A stretch of DNA of 64,000 nt, taken from SHYR01 sp036013055 (GTDB lineage: Bacteria; Chloroflexota; Dehalococcoidia; UBA2979). The notes below the pieces were generated by a model. The model saw only the letters and a list, made by a program, of their open reading frames with translations, had not been told where the DNA came from and made no database searches. Location: assembly GCA_036013055.1 (NCBI GenBank), contig DASCQM010000002.1, positions 233,345 to 297,344 of the forward strand. The letters are read 5' to 3'. The first letter of the stretch is position 1, and each line of letters begins with the position of its first letter. Below are positions 51,935-62,828 of the stretch, one piece after another. The position numbers were made by a program, and so were the translations under genes.

Positions 51935-52582
51935 GTGACAACCAGGAAAACAGAAGCGGATAACGGGGAAACCCGATGGGTGAACCTCGGACGGGCGTGC
52001 GAGATTCTCGGCGTGAACGAATCCACCGTCCGTCGCTGGGCCGATGCCGGCCAGATCCGCTGCTTCCGCACCCCCGGTGGGCATCGCCGTTTCGCTGAAT
52101 CCGACCTGGTGACGCTGACCGAAGGCGGCGGCGGTACGCAGCACGAGCTTGAGACCGCGGCGGTGCGGCGCATCCGACGCACGCTGCACTCCGGCAGCGA
52201 CGCCGGCGACTGGTACAGCGACATCCACGAGGACGAGCGCGAGGCGTTGCGCCCGCTCGGCCGTCGGCTGGTGGAACTCGTCGAGACGTTCATCGCGGCC
52301 TCCGGCGACGAGGAGCGCGAGGGGATTGAGGCGGAGGTCGACAGCATCGGCACGACCTACGGTCAGATGCTCTACCAGCGAAACACGCCGCTGCTGCAGG
52401 CGGTGCAGGCCTTCACCTTCTTCCGCAAGTCTCTCGATGACACGGCGAAGCAACTGGCAGAACGCAGTCAACTGACCCCGGACGAGGCAGCGAAGGCGCG
52501 CGAGGCGATCGCCGGACTCGCTGATCGGGTCCTGCTGGGAGTCACAGGCGCATACGACACCGCTACGGCGGGTACTAAGTAG
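51935..52582 (+). CDS. HTH regulator (BldC/MerR-like) with helical sensor-type domain
   Basis: A 215-residue protein. Residues 15-62 are a winged helix of the excisionase/MerR type (GRACEILGVNESTVRRWADA, CFRTPGGHRRFAESDL). Residues 85-210 are all-helical with GRRLVELVETFIAA and YGQMLYQRNTPLLQAVQAFTF, resembling RsbRD-N/globin-like sensor domains. Lying inside the tetrapyrrole operon, it may sense haem, siroheme or redox state and control the operon. GTG start after GACGAGG. The 69 bases before it may hold an internal promoter. Confidence 0.75.
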   Translation: MTTRKTEADNGETRWVNLGRACEILGVNESTVRRWADAGQIRCFRTPGGHRRFAESDLVTLTEGGGGTQHELETAAVRRIRRTLHSGSDAGDWYSDIHEDEREALRPLGRRLVELVETFIAASGDEEREGIEAEVDSIGTTYGQMLYQRNTPLLQAVQAFTFFRKSLDDTAKQLAERSQLTPDEAAKAREAIAGLADRVLLGVTGAYDTATAGTK

Positions 52583-52594
52583 AACGGATACCCA

Positions 52595-53383
52595 ATGGGC
52601 TTTTACCCGATGTTTATGGAGATGGAACGGCGCAAGGTGGTGTTGATCGGTGGCGGCCACGTCGCGCTTGAGAAGATCGTCAAACTGATCGATGCCGACG
52701 CCGACGTCACGGTGATCTCTCCCGAATTGGGGGAACCGATGCAGGCACTGATCGACGATGGCAAGGCGAAGCTGTTGCAGCGCGCCTATGAGCCCGGCGA
52801 CATCATGGGCTACGAGATCGTGATGATCGCGACCGATGACGGCGAGGTGAATCGCGAGATCGCCGCCGAGGCCCGTGCCGCGAGGATCTGGGTCAACGCG
52901 GCCGACGACGTGAACAACTGCGACTTCATCCTGCCCTCCATGCTGACGCGCGGGAAGATCACGATCGCGATGTCCACCGCAGGCACGAGCCCGGCGATGG
53001 CGCGCTGGCTGCGCGAGAACGTGAGCGAGTTCCTGAGCGAGGAAGTCGAGATGCTCGGCGACCTCCTTGCGGAGGTGCGAATCCTCGCCCGTGAGCGCGA
53101 CTTCGAATGCGCTGGCGAGTGTGGCCTGACGCGCACGCCGCCGCCGCTGTTGTGCCCGACATGCCCGAACCGCATCCCCGCAGACCTCTGGCAAGACGCG
53201 ATCGGCCAGGTGCGCGGCACGTTGCGCCGGGCCGCCGACGAGCTGCGCGAGGCGCAGGAACGCGAGGGCGAACTCAGTGAGGAACTGGCCGCCGTGGTGC
53301 GCAGGGGCGCCTACGCGGACGCGAAGAAGGAATTGATCGAGATCCTCGGCATCGAACAGCCGCTGCTCACGCGAGCCGGCTAG
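52595..53383 (+). CDS. Precorrin-2 dehydrogenase / sirohydrochlorin ferrochelatase (Met8/CysG-N type) with cysteine motif
   Basis: A 262-residue protein that starts MGFYPMFMEMERRKVVLIGG, with Rossmann motif VVLIGGGHVALEK and the bifunctional aspartate block NAADDVNNCDFILPS. It oxidises precorrin-2 and inserts iron to give siroheme. Unusual is an extra segment ECAGECG...LLCPTCPN (Cys172, 176, 187, 190) suited to a metal site, and a helical tail. It feeds both the sulfite reductase and the siroheme decarboxylase. ATG start 12 bases after the regulator. Confidence 0.88.
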   Translation: MGFYPMFMEMERRKVVLIGGGHVALEKIVKLIDADADVTVISPELGEPMQALIDDGKAKLLQRAYEPGDIMGYEIVMIATDDGEVNREIAAEARAARIWVNAADDVNNCDFILPSMLTRGKITIAMSTAGTSPAMARWLRENVSEFLSEEVEMLGDLLAEVRILARERDFECAGECGLTRTPPPLLCPTCPNRIPADLWQDAIGQVRGTLRRAADELREAQEREGELSEELAAVVRRGAYADAKKELIEILGIEQPLLTRAG

Positions 53384-53410
53384 GAATAGAACGGATCGGG
53401 AACGGGCCCA

Positions 53411-54679
53411 ATGCTCACCTTCGTTGGAACCAGCCATCACAACGCACCGCTCGACGTGCGTGAACGGCTGACGGTCGGCACCGACGACGTACCTGCACTG
53501 CTGGAATCCGTGAAGCGCTGCTTCGGTGCGGGTGCGGTCGTCGTGACCTGCAGCCGCTTCGAGCTGTACCTCCCCGGCACATATTCCCGCGAGGCCGTGA
53601 TCGAGTTTCTGGTCGAAGAAGCCGGTGCCGACCCGGAACTCGCGGAGTCGTTCTTCGAGTTCCGTCGAGATGCCGACGCGATCGACCACTTCTACGCAGT
53701 CGCCGCTGGCATCGACTCGATGGTGCTCGGCGAATCGGAGATCCTCGGACAGGTGCGCAATGCGTTCTCGGACGTCGTCGATGCCGGTGCGGACAACGCG
53801 CTGCTTTCGCGGCTCTTCCACAACGCGATCCGAGTGGGACGCCGCGCCCGCACGGAGACAGAGATCGGACGGCACACGCTCTCGATCTCGTCGGTCGCCG
53901 TTCAGCAGGCGCGCATCCTCAACCCCGCCGTCGAGGACGCGACGGTGCTCGTGATCGGGGCCGGCGACGCCGGGCGCGTCGCCGCCGAGTCGCTGGCGGA
54001 GCACGGCGTCGGACGCGTGCTCGTCGCGAACCGCACGGCCCAGCGCGCCACTTCGCTCGCGAGCGACCTTGGTGGCGAAGCGATCGCGTTCGATCGACTG
54101 TCCGACGCGCTCAGCGAGAGTGACGTCGTGATCTCAGCATCGGGGTCACAGGACCACCTCGTGACGCGCGATCAATTGGCCGGAGCGATGTCCGGACGCG
54201 ACCAGCGCCCGCTCTCCGTGATCGACATCGGCCTGCCGCGCGACTTCGACCCACTGGTGCGCGAGATTCCCGGCGTCGCCTACCGCGACCTCGACGACCT
54301 GCAGACCGTAATCGCCGAGCACATCAAGGCGCGCGAGGGCGAGGTCGGCGACGTGCGAGCGATCGTGACCGAGGAGACCGCGAGCTTCGTCGAGTGGTGG
54401 GAGCAGCTCCAGGTGGTGCCGACAATCGCCGCCCTCACAGAGCACGCTGATGACGTTCGACAGCGCGAGGTGGAGAAGTCACTGCGGCGCATGGACCTCG
54501 ATGACCGGCAGATCGAGCAGCTCGACGTGATGACGCGGGCGATGGTGAAGCAACTGCTGCACGACCCGATCACGAACCTGCGTGAGCATGGCGACCAGGA
54601 CGAATACGTCCAGACGCTGCGCTCACTCTTCAACCTCGGCGAGCCGGACGTGCCGGTCGTGCCGGTTGATGGCGAATGA
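53411..54679 (+). CDS. hemA: Glutamyl-tRNA reductase
   Basis: A 422-residue C5-pathway enzyme. The catalytic cysteine is Cys47 in VVTCSRFELY; further blocks are GIDSMVLGESEILGQVRNAF (quoted as SMVLGESEILGQVRNAF), LVIGAGDAGRVAAESL and a C-terminal dimerisation helix. It reduces Glu-tRNA to glutamate-1-semialdehyde. ATG start. The stop overlaps hemC by four bases. Confidence 0.95.
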   Translation: MLTFVGTSHHNAPLDVRERLTVGTDDVPALLESVKRCFGAGAVVVTCSRFELYLPGTYSREAVIEFLVEEAGADPELAESFFEFRRDADAIDHFYAVAAGIDSMVLGESEILGQVRNAFSDVVDAGADNALLSRLFHNAIRVGRRARTETEIGRHTLSISSVAVQQARILNPAVEDATVLVIGAGDAGRVAAESLAEHGVGRVLVANRTAQRATSLASDLGGEAIAFDRLSDALSESDVVISASGSQDHLVTRDQLAGAMSGRDQRPLSVIDIGLPRDFDPLVREIPGVAYRDLDDLQTVIAEHIKAREGEVGDVRAIVTEETASFVEWWEQLQVVPTIAALTEHADDVRQREVEKSLRRMDLDDRQIEQLDVMTRAMVKQLLHDPITNLREHGDQDEYVQTLRSLFNLGEPDVPVVPVDGE

Positions 54680-55620
54680 CCGGCGGCAGCCCACGCCTGC
54701 GATTCGCCACCCGGGCGTCACAGCTGGCGCTCGTGCAGACCGAGCTCGCGATTGCCGCACTGAACGCAGCCAACGCCAAGATCGAGACCGAGACCGTCGA
54801 GGTCAGCACCGAGGGTGACCGCGACCGCGAGACGCCGCTGACGGTGCTCGGCGGGCGCGGCGTCTTCGTCCGCGCGGTCGAAGAGGCGCTGCTGACGGGA
54901 GCGGCCGACATCGCGGTCCACTCGCTCAAGGATGTCCCCACCGACGTCCCCGCAGGCCTCACCCTCGCCGCCTTCCTGCCGCGCGAAGACCCGCGCGACG
55001 TGCTTGTCGCCTCTGGCGGCCGCCGGCTCGCCGACCTCGCTGCCGGCGCGCGCGTCGGCACCAGCTCGCGCCGCCGCGTCGCCCTGCTGCGCGCGATGCG
55101 GCCCGACCTTGAGACGCTCGACATCCGCGGCAACGTCGACACGCGGCTGCGCAAGGTCGCGGACGGCGAGTACGACGGCGCAATTCTCGCGGCCGCAGGC
55201 CTGCGCAGGCTCGGCCGTTTCGACGAAGCGACTCAGGTGTTCGAGGAGATGGCCTTTATGCCCGCGCCCGGGCAGGGCACGGTCGTGTTGCAATGCCGCG
55301 ACGACGACGACGCCACGATCGAGCTGCTCTCAACCATCGACGACACCGAGACGCGCACCGCCGCCGAGGCTGAGCGGGGCTTCCTCGCAGCACTCGGCAC
55401 CGGCTGCTCACTGCCGGTCGGCGCGTACGCCCGGCTCTCCGGCGATCTGCTCGCCCTGCGCGGCATGATCGGCAGCGACGAGGACGGCACGCTGCCCGCA
55501 TTCGGCGACGTCACCGGCCCGCCCGCCGAAGCCGAGGCACTGGGTCGCGGTCTCGCCGAGCGGCTACTGGCAGGCGAATCAACGTCGGAGGCAGAGACCG
55601 AGGCGGGGGCCACCCCGTGA
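54676..55620 (+). CDS. hemC: Hydroxymethylbilane synthase
   Basis: A 314-residue porphobilinogen deaminase with FATRASQLALVQTE, AVHSLKDVPTDVP, GTSSRRRVALL and the dipyrromethane cofactor cysteine Cys244 in GTGCSLPVGA. It joins four porphobilinogens. Its ATG overlaps hemA and its stop overlaps cobA-hemD, so the three are translationally coupled. Confidence 0.95.
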   Translation: MTGGSPRLRFATRASQLALVQTELAIAALNAANAKIETETVEVSTEGDRDRETPLTVLGGRGVFVRAVEEALLTGAADIAVHSLKDVPTDVPAGLTLAAFLPREDPRDVLVASGGRRLADLAAGARVGTSSRRRVALLRAMRPDLETLDIRGNVDTRLRKVADGEYDGAILAAAGLRRLGRFDEATQVFEEMAFMPAPGQGTVVLQCRDDDDATIELLSTIDDTETRTAAEAERGFLAALGTGCSLPVGAYARLSGDLLALRGMIGSDEDGTLPAFGDVTGPPAEAEALGRGLAERLLAGESTSEAETEAGATP

Positions 55621-57194
55621 GCGGAGCGATCGACGCAGCCGAGGCTCGAGGCCACGTCTGGCTCGTCGGTGCCGGTCCGGGCGACCCGGGGCTGATCACG
55701 CATGCCGGGCTGAGCGCGCTACGGCAGGCGGAGGTCGTGCTCTACGACCGGCTGGCCCCCGCGGCGCTGCTCGACGAGTGCCCGCCCGACACACTGCTGA
55801 TCAACGCCGGCAAGGCCGCCGGCGACCACGTGATGACGCAGGACGAGATCAACGCCTCCCTGATCGAGCACGCGCAGGCCGGCAGGCGCGTCGTCCGCCT
55901 CAAGGGCGGCGACCCTTACGTCTTCGGGCGCGGCGGCGAGGAAGCGGTGGCGCTCGAGTCGCACGACCTCTCGTTCACGGTCGTCCCCGGGATCACCTCC
56001 GCGATCGGGGGACTGGCCTACGCGGGCATCCCGATCACACATCGCGGCGTCGCCTCGTCCTTCGCGGTGATCACTGGCCACGAGGATCCGACGAAGCCCG
56101 ATCAGGCGGTGCACTGGGACCGCCTCGCGACTGCCGTCGACACGCTGGTCGTGCTGATGGGCGTCGGCAACATCGATGCGATCGCCACCGCGCTGATCGC
56201 CGCAGGGCGCGACGCCGCGACGCCCGCCGCACTGGTCCACGCCGCCGCGACACCGGACCAGCGAGTGGTTGAAGCGCCGCTCGACGAGATCGCGGCGGCC
56301 GCCGTCCGCGAAGAGATCGCGGCACCCGCGCTCTTCGTCGTTGGCGACGTCGTGACGCTGCGCGCCCAGCTCTCGGCTGGCGGCGGCGCACTGGCAGGCC
56401 AGCGCGTGCTCGTCACGCGTTCGCACAGCCAAGCGTCGACGCTCGTCGAGCTGCTGCGCGCCGAGGGCGCGACGCCCGTCGAACTGCCCGCCATCGAGGT
56501 AGAGCGGCGCGCCGACAGCGCCGAGGTGGCCCGTGTCGTGACGGCCCTGCGCGAACGCGCCTACAGGTGGGTCGTCTTCACGTCCGCAATCGCGATCGAT
56601 GTCTTCCTCGACCTGCTCGCCGAGCACGAGACCGACACGCGCGTCTTCGCCGGCGCGCGCATCTGCGCGATCGGCGACGCGACGGCGCGCGTACTCAAGC
56701 AACGAGGGCTGATCGCCGACCTCGTCGCAGCCGACGCCTCGTCGGAGGGCGTGCTCGCGGCGATGGGCTCGGAGCAGCTCGATGGAACGTCGATCCTGCT
56801 GCCACGCGCCGAGGGTGCGCGCGAGGCGCTTCCGGACGGCCTGCGGACTGCCGGCGCGAGCGTCGACGAGCTGACGCTCTACCTCGCTGCCCCGCCGGCC
56901 GAGCCGCCGGCCGAGGCGCTCGCACTCGTACGCGAGGGCAAGATCGATGCGGTCACGTTCACCTCGTCATCGACGGTGAAGAACCTCACCACTCTGCTCG
57001 GCGGTGACTTCGAATCGCTGCGCAGCGCGACAATCGCCTGCATCGGCCCGACGACTGCGGAGACCGCCGCGCAGCTAGGACTGACGCCGGACGTCGTGGC
57101 TGCCGAGCACTCGGTGCCCGGACTGGTCGCGGCATTACGCACGCACCTACACTCGATGCAATCAGAGCCCGCGAGGGCGGAGGCGACACCATGA
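55617..57194 (+). CDS. Uroporphyrinogen-III C-methyltransferase / uroporphyrinogen-III synthase fusion
   Basis: A 525-residue fusion (CobA-HemD). Residues 10-255 are the methyltransferase: VGAGPGDPGLITHAGL, VLYDRLAP, RLKGGDPYVFGRGGEE, VVPGITSAIG. Residues 260-515 are uroporphyrinogen-III synthase: VTFTSSSTVKNL and IGPTTAETAAQLG. It closes the macrocycle and adds two methyl groups, committing flux to precorrin-2. GTG start overlaps hemC (GTGA). The fusion pushes product straight toward siroheme, fitting a siroheme-based haem route. Confidence 0.94.
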   Translation: MSGAIDAAEARGHVWLVGAGPGDPGLITHAGLSALRQAEVVLYDRLAPAALLDECPPDTLLINAGKAAGDHVMTQDEINASLIEHAQAGRRVVRLKGGDPYVFGRGGEEAVALESHDLSFTVVPGITSAIGGLAYAGIPITHRGVASSFAVITGHEDPTKPDQAVHWDRLATAVDTLVVLMGVGNIDAIATALIAAGRDAATPAALVHAAATPDQRVVEAPLDEIAAAAVREEIAAPALFVVGDVVTLRAQLSAGGGALAGQRVLVTRSHSQASTLVELLRAEGATPVELPAIEVERRADSAEVARVVTALRERAYRWVVFTSAIAIDVFLDLLAEHETDTRVFAGARICAIGDATARVLKQRGLIADLVAADASSEGVLAAMGSEQLDGTSILLPRAEGAREALPDGLRTAGASVDELTLYLAAPPAEPPAEALALVREGKIDAVTFTSSSTVKNLTTLLGGDFESLRSATIACIGPTTAETAAQLGLTPDVVAAEHSVPGLVAALRTHLHSMQSEPARAEATP

Positions 57195-58201
57195 CGACGA
57201 TCAGTGACATCGCAACGGCTCGCGGCGCGGGCTTCACGCGCACCCGTCGCACACGTCAGAGCGAGGCACTGCGCGGCCTTGTCCGCGAAACTCGGCTCGA
57301 TCCCGCCTCGTTCGTCTACCCGATCTTCGTCACCCATGGCATGGACGTGCGGCAACCGATCGAGTCGATGCCCGGCCAGTCACGCCTCTCCGTCGATCAA
57401 CTCGCCGCCGAGGCTGCGGAGCTGCGAGCACTCGGCGTGCGCGCCGTGCTGCTCTTCGGCATCCCCGCCTCGAAGGATGCAGCGGGCACGGAAGCCTACG
57501 ACGACAACGGCATCATTCAGCAGGCCGCTCGCGCCCTGAAGCAGGCGGACCCCGAGTTGGCCGTGATCGCCGACATCTGCCTCTGCGAATACACCGACCA
57601 CGGCCACTGCGGCCTGCTCACGCCCAGCGGCGAGGTCGATAACGACCCCTCGCTGGAGCTGCTGGCGCGGATGGCGGTCTCCTGTGCCGATGCCGGCGTC
57701 GACATGGTCGCGCCATCGGACATGATGGACGGGCGCGTCGGCGCGATCCGCGAGGCGCTCGATGCTCGCGGCTACGAGTCGCTGCCGATCATGGCCTACA
57801 GCGCCAAGTACGCCTCCGCGTACTATGGCCCGTTCCGTGAGGCCGCCGACTCCGCCCCGCAGTTCGGCGACCGCCGCGGCTACCAGATGGACCCGGCCAA
57901 CGTACGCGAGGCACTGCGCGAGGTGGCTGCGGACATCGAGGAGCACGCCGATATCGTGATGGTGAAGCCCGCGCTCGCCTACCTCGATGTGATTCGCGCG
58001 ACGCGCGAGTCGACCGACCTGCCGCTCGCCGCCTACAACGTCTCCGGCGAGTACGCGATGCTGAAGGCCGCCGCCGCGAACGGCTGGGTCGACGAGGAGC
58101 GCATCACGCTTGAGACGCTGACCTCGATCCGACGCGCAGGCGCGGACATCATCATCACCTACCACGCCAAGGAGGCAGCCCGCTGGCTGAACTCGCGATA
58201 G
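57191..58201 (+). CDS. hemB: Delta-aminolevulinic acid dehydratase (zinc type)
   Basis: A 336-residue porphobilinogen synthase. The zinc cysteines are in DICLCEYTDHGHCG, and the Schiff-base lysines lie in MAYSAKYAS and IVMVKPALAYLD. It condenses two aminolevulinates. ATG overlaps the cobA-hemD stop (ATGA). Its 3' end overlaps the start of the HAD gene by 19 bases. Confidence 0.95.
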   Translation: MTTISDIATARGAGFTRTRRTRQSEALRGLVRETRLDPASFVYPIFVTHGMDVRQPIESMPGQSRLSVDQLAAEAAELRALGVRAVLLFGIPASKDAAGTEAYDDNGIIQQAARALKQADPELAVIADICLCEYTDHGHCGLLTPSGEVDNDPSLELLARMAVSCADAGVDMVAPSDMMDGRVGAIREALDARGYESLPIMAYSAKYASAYYGPFREAADSAPQFGDRRGYQMDPANVREALREVAADIEEHADIVMVKPALAYLDVIRATRESTDLPLAAYNVSGEYAMLKAAAANGWVDEERITLETLTSIRRAGADIIITYHAKEAARWLNSR

Positions 58202-58991
58202 AGCGCTCCCCCTTCGACGCGGCCGCGATTCGCGTCGTTACCTTCGACGCTTACGGCACGCTGTTTCAGTTCCACGACGCGGAGTTCCGCGCCGGCGTGA
58301 CGTCGATCCTCGCCGCGCAGGGGCTCGAGCATCCGGACCACGACGCCGTCTACCGCACGCTGCTGCAGTCGTTCATCAAGGCGGGACCGTGGTCCGAGCA
58401 CCTCAACGACGAGGGGCGTCCCGACTGGCAGTACATGGCCACCGGCCCCGTGCCCGAATGGAAGTCGACGTACACGACCTGGCTACGGCAGTGGGAGATC
58501 ACCTTCGCGGCGCACGACCTCGATGGCGATCCCGAGCACGCGGCGAATGTCACTCGCGCGGGCCTCACCGACGCGCCCGCCTACGACGACGCGCACGCCA
58601 CCATCGAACGGCTCGCGGCCAGCGGCTACACCGTGAGCCTGCTCTCGAACGCCGATGAGGACTTCCTGCTCGGCGCGCTCTCGCGATGCAGCTTCGATTT
58701 CGCCGCGATCCAGTCGTCAGAGACGCTGCGCACCTACAAGCCGAACCGCGCGATCTTCCTCGCCCACTGCGAGGAGCTGGGCGTCGATCCCGCGAGTGTG
58801 CTCTACGTCGGCGACTCGCTGCCGACCGATGTGCGCGGAGCCAGCGCGGCCGGGATGCGCACGGCGTGGGTCCGGCGCTCCGAGCGCGCGCCCGCCGACG
58901 ACCTGCCGACGCCTGATGTTGAAGTCGCCGAACTGTCCGACCTCGTCTCGATTCTGGACAACGCAGCGCCGGGCGGTAGCGAGGGAGTGTC

Positions 58992-58995
<4 letters not shown>
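58183..58995 (+). CDS. HAD-superfamily hydrolase, apparent CTG start
   Basis: A HAD phosphatase of about 270 residues with motif I VVTFDAYGTLF, motif II SLLSNADEDF, motif III lysine in TYKPNRAIF and motif IV YVGDSLPTDV. The first standard start is GTG 58297, which would remove the catalytic Asp of motif I. In the open frame upstream a CTG at 58183 sits seven bases after AAGGAGG, so CTG initiation is the best reading. Substrate unknown; co-transcribed with hemB and hemL. Confidence 0.85.
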
Positions 58996-60299
<1,304 letters not shown>

Positions 60300-60340
60300 C
60301 GTCCGTGCGCTCCGGATATAACGTCTGACGGCGCAGATGC

Positions 60341-60346
60341 TATACT
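60341..60346 (+). promoter_or_regulatory. Putative -10 box for dnaN
   Basis: TATACT at 60341-60346 is a near-consensus -10 hexamer in the 120-base gap before dnaN. The region 17 bases upstream (ATAACG) is a poor -35. No DnaA-box cluster or origin was recognised here. Confidence 0.45.
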
Positions 60347-60419
60347 TTTACGCCTGAACTGTGCAGTCACCTAAGCGTTTGGCGCTTTGCGGCTGCCGAT
60401 CTTGCATGGAACTCCCCGC

Positions 60420-61553
60420 ATGCGGTTGTCCTGTCAGCAAGAAGATCTCAATCGCGGCCTCAGCGCCGTCGCGCGTGCGATCCCCGCGCGCTCCACTCTG
60501 CCGATCACGCAACACATCCTGCTCTCGGCAAGCGACGACAAGATCACGCTCTCAGCTACCGACGCCGAGACGATCGCCATCACCTACATGATCGACGCCA
60601 CGATCACCGAGCCCGGTTCGATCACCATGCCCTCGCGGCTGCTCTCCGACTTCGTCGGCACGCTGCCGCACGAGGCGATCGAGATGACGCTGGCCGAGCG
60701 CTCGCGGCAGGTCTCGCTCTCGTGCGCGCGCAACGACGCCTCGATCGGCGGCATGGACCCGGACGACTTCCCGCCGATCCCACCCGTCGACGACTCGGCA
60801 ACCATCGAGGTCGATGCCGCGCGCTTCCGTCGCGCGCTCAGCCAGGTCGTCTTCGCGGCCGCCACCGACGACTCGCGGCCGGTGCTCACGGGTATCCACT
60901 TCAACATCGACGACGGCGTGATGCGGCTGGCCGCGGCCGATGGCTTCCGCCTCGCCGTGCACACGCTCGAGCTACCCTCCTCGACCGATCACCGCGACGT
61001 GATCGTCCCCGCCCGCGCGCTCGGCGAGTTGACGCGCATGCTCGGCGAGGCGGATGGCCCGATCGCCATCACCTTCAACGCCGCCGGGACACAGGTGCAG
61101 TTCGACCTCGGTCACGCCAACCTGATCGCGCAGCTGATCCAGGGCACCTTCCCCGACACGCAGCGCCTGATCCCGGAGGGCGGCACGACCCGCACCGAGG
61201 TCGTCGTCAGCGAGTTCAACCGCGAGACCCGCATTGCGCAGATCTTCGCGCGCGACGGATCCGGCATCGTGCGGCTGATCGCCAGTCCCGGCGAGGGTGG
61301 CGCGCCCGGCCGCCTCACGCTCAGCGCCCGCGCCGAGGAACTCGGCACCAACGAGGGCGAGATCGACGCGATGGTCGATGGCGATGAGGTCAAGGTGGCC
61401 TTCAACGGCCGCTACCTGCGCGAGGTGCTGGAAGTGCTGGACAGCGACCGCGTGGTGATCGAGACGCAAGAGCAGCCCAGCCCCGGCGTGCTCCGCCCGA
61501 TCGGCGACGACAACTACGTCCACGTGATCATGCCGATGTTCGTTCAATGGTGA
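60420..61553 (+). CDS. dnaN: DNA polymerase III beta subunit (sliding clamp)
   Basis: A 377-residue clamp with three repeated domains. Signatures include MRLSCQQEDLNRGLSAVARA, TLPITQHILLSAS, LTGIHFNIDDGVMRLAAADG (quoted as TGIHFNIDDGVMRLAAADG) and the C-terminal VIMPMFVQW. It rings DNA and tethers polymerase. The ATG is set by the family N-terminus. dnaA and recF are not adjacent, so this is not an obvious origin region. Confidence 0.94.
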   Translation: MRLSCQQEDLNRGLSAVARAIPARSTLPITQHILLSASDDKITLSATDAETIAITYMIDATITEPGSITMPSRLLSDFVGTLPHEAIEMTLAERSRQVSLSCARNDASIGGMDPDDFPPIPPVDDSATIEVDAARFRRALSQVVFAAATDDSRPVLTGIHFNIDDGVMRLAAADGFRLAVHTLELPSSTDHRDVIVPARALGELTRMLGEADGPIAITFNAAGTQVQFDLGHANLIAQLIQGTFPDTQRLIPEGGTTRTEVVVSEFNRETRIAQIFARDGSGIVRLIASPGEGGAPGRLTLSARAEELGTNEGEIDAMVDGDEVKVAFNGRYLREVLEVLDSDRVVIETQEQPSPGVLRPIGDDNYVHVIMPMFVQW

Positions 61554-61711
61554 GAAACGCAGAGTGCTTCCTTCGATTTACCAGACACACCAGCTTGCAG
61601 CCGACCGAACGGCGAGGCGCGCTCGCGTCCGCTTTGGTCCACGCTCCCTAAAGTCCTCCCTCTCCGCATGGTCGAGCGTGACTCTCGGCCCCAACGACTA
61701 GCGGTCGCCCC

Positions 61712-62715
61712 GTGGTCACAGTCGACCGCGCAGCATTCGCCCGATGGTGCCTTGAGCTAGAGCTGTTCGGCCCAGCGAGGGAGCAGAGTGCGACAGAGAT
61801 CGCGAACCGCTGTGATGAGCTTCCCCCGCCGAAGCGCAGGAACTCCGCGAGATCCTAAGTTCTCCCGTCACCGATCGGCACATCAAGTTCAGGCAGGACG
61901 CTGACAATCTGTCTCGGCTGTACGGACAGGCCACGTCTCTGATCGTCTCGTCCGGCGGGCACGTGCCTGGACTAGGCACCGGGACGGTCCTCAATGGTTG
62001 GACGCGAGCAACAGCGTTCCGGAAGTGGATGGACCGACAGCCGAACGCAGATGAGAGTGACACCACGGTCGCCGTCGCCATCACGAAGGTCACCGAATCG
62101 GTCGAATCCATCCTGAAGGAAATAGCTCCCAGTCTCATCGAGCTGTCATGGACCTGCGATTGGCTGCTCAGGGTGGCGCGACAGGGACATCAGATCTCCG
62201 ACCTAGCTTTCGAGCGTGATGGACTCCTCCTGAGCGAATTGCCCCAAACGTCCCTTGTCGCGGAGCTTCACCTGCCGGACACGTACGGCGTGGGGTTCGG
62301 TGATATCACCGTGGACCGCCCGGATTCGAAGAAGCTCGCTCGGGAGCGATTGGCGCGAGCGGCACTTGATCGCCTTGACGCCGTCGCGAACGAGGTGCCA
62401 CGTGGCGAGTGGACCACTCGCGTGGCCCGCTCATTGGCGGAAATCGCGATCGATGAGGTGCTGGACGAAGAGTATCCGTCTGGTCAGCGGCACTACGCGC
62501 TCGACTGGAGACCACAGATCCGAAGGGACGTCGCACTTTGGGTACGGCGCAATCTAGATGACGAGTCGTCGATCGACATCGCTACCGATGCGGCGGTACG
62601 CGCAGAAGACGATCCTCTGTTTGTGGTTCGCACGGGAGGAAGCCGACCGCGCGTTCCAACCACTGAGCGCGGTGTCAGGGAGGCGATCAAGCGAGCCCAG
62701 GCACTCCTCGCGTAG
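61712..62715 (+). pseudogene. Unknown gene with a one-base frameshift at a C-run
   Basis: From GTG 61712 a frame reads FARWCLELELFGPAREQ and EIANRCDELPP, then hits a stop at 61859. If one C is added to the C5 run at 61823-61827, the frame continues without a break into AEAQELREILSSPVT, RLYGQATSLIVSSG and on through the frame that ends at 62715 (GWTRATAFRKWMDRQ, QIRRDVALWVRRNLDDES). The whole would be about 335 residues, soluble, of unknown family. Either a sequencing error or a young pseudogene. Confidence 0.55.
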
Positions 62716-62828
62716 CGACTGACAGCGGTACGGCTCGCATCGGACCGAAGACCATGGATATGAGAAGAACACCAGAAGCCGTCCCCTTCTCTCAGTTGCC
62801 ACCTGAATCTCCCTACGCGGGACATAGC

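Noticed and set aside
50258..54004. A 1248-codon open frame on the minus strand
   Set aside because: It lies antisense to HemQ, the siroheme decarboxylase, the regulator, the siroheme synthase and hemA, all with clear homology. Its composition (Val/Arg/His/Asp-rich, no domains) is that of a shadow frame in high-GC DNA.
60300..60420. Replication origin next to dnaN
   Set aside because: No DnaA-box cluster, and no dnaA, recF or gyr gene adjacent.
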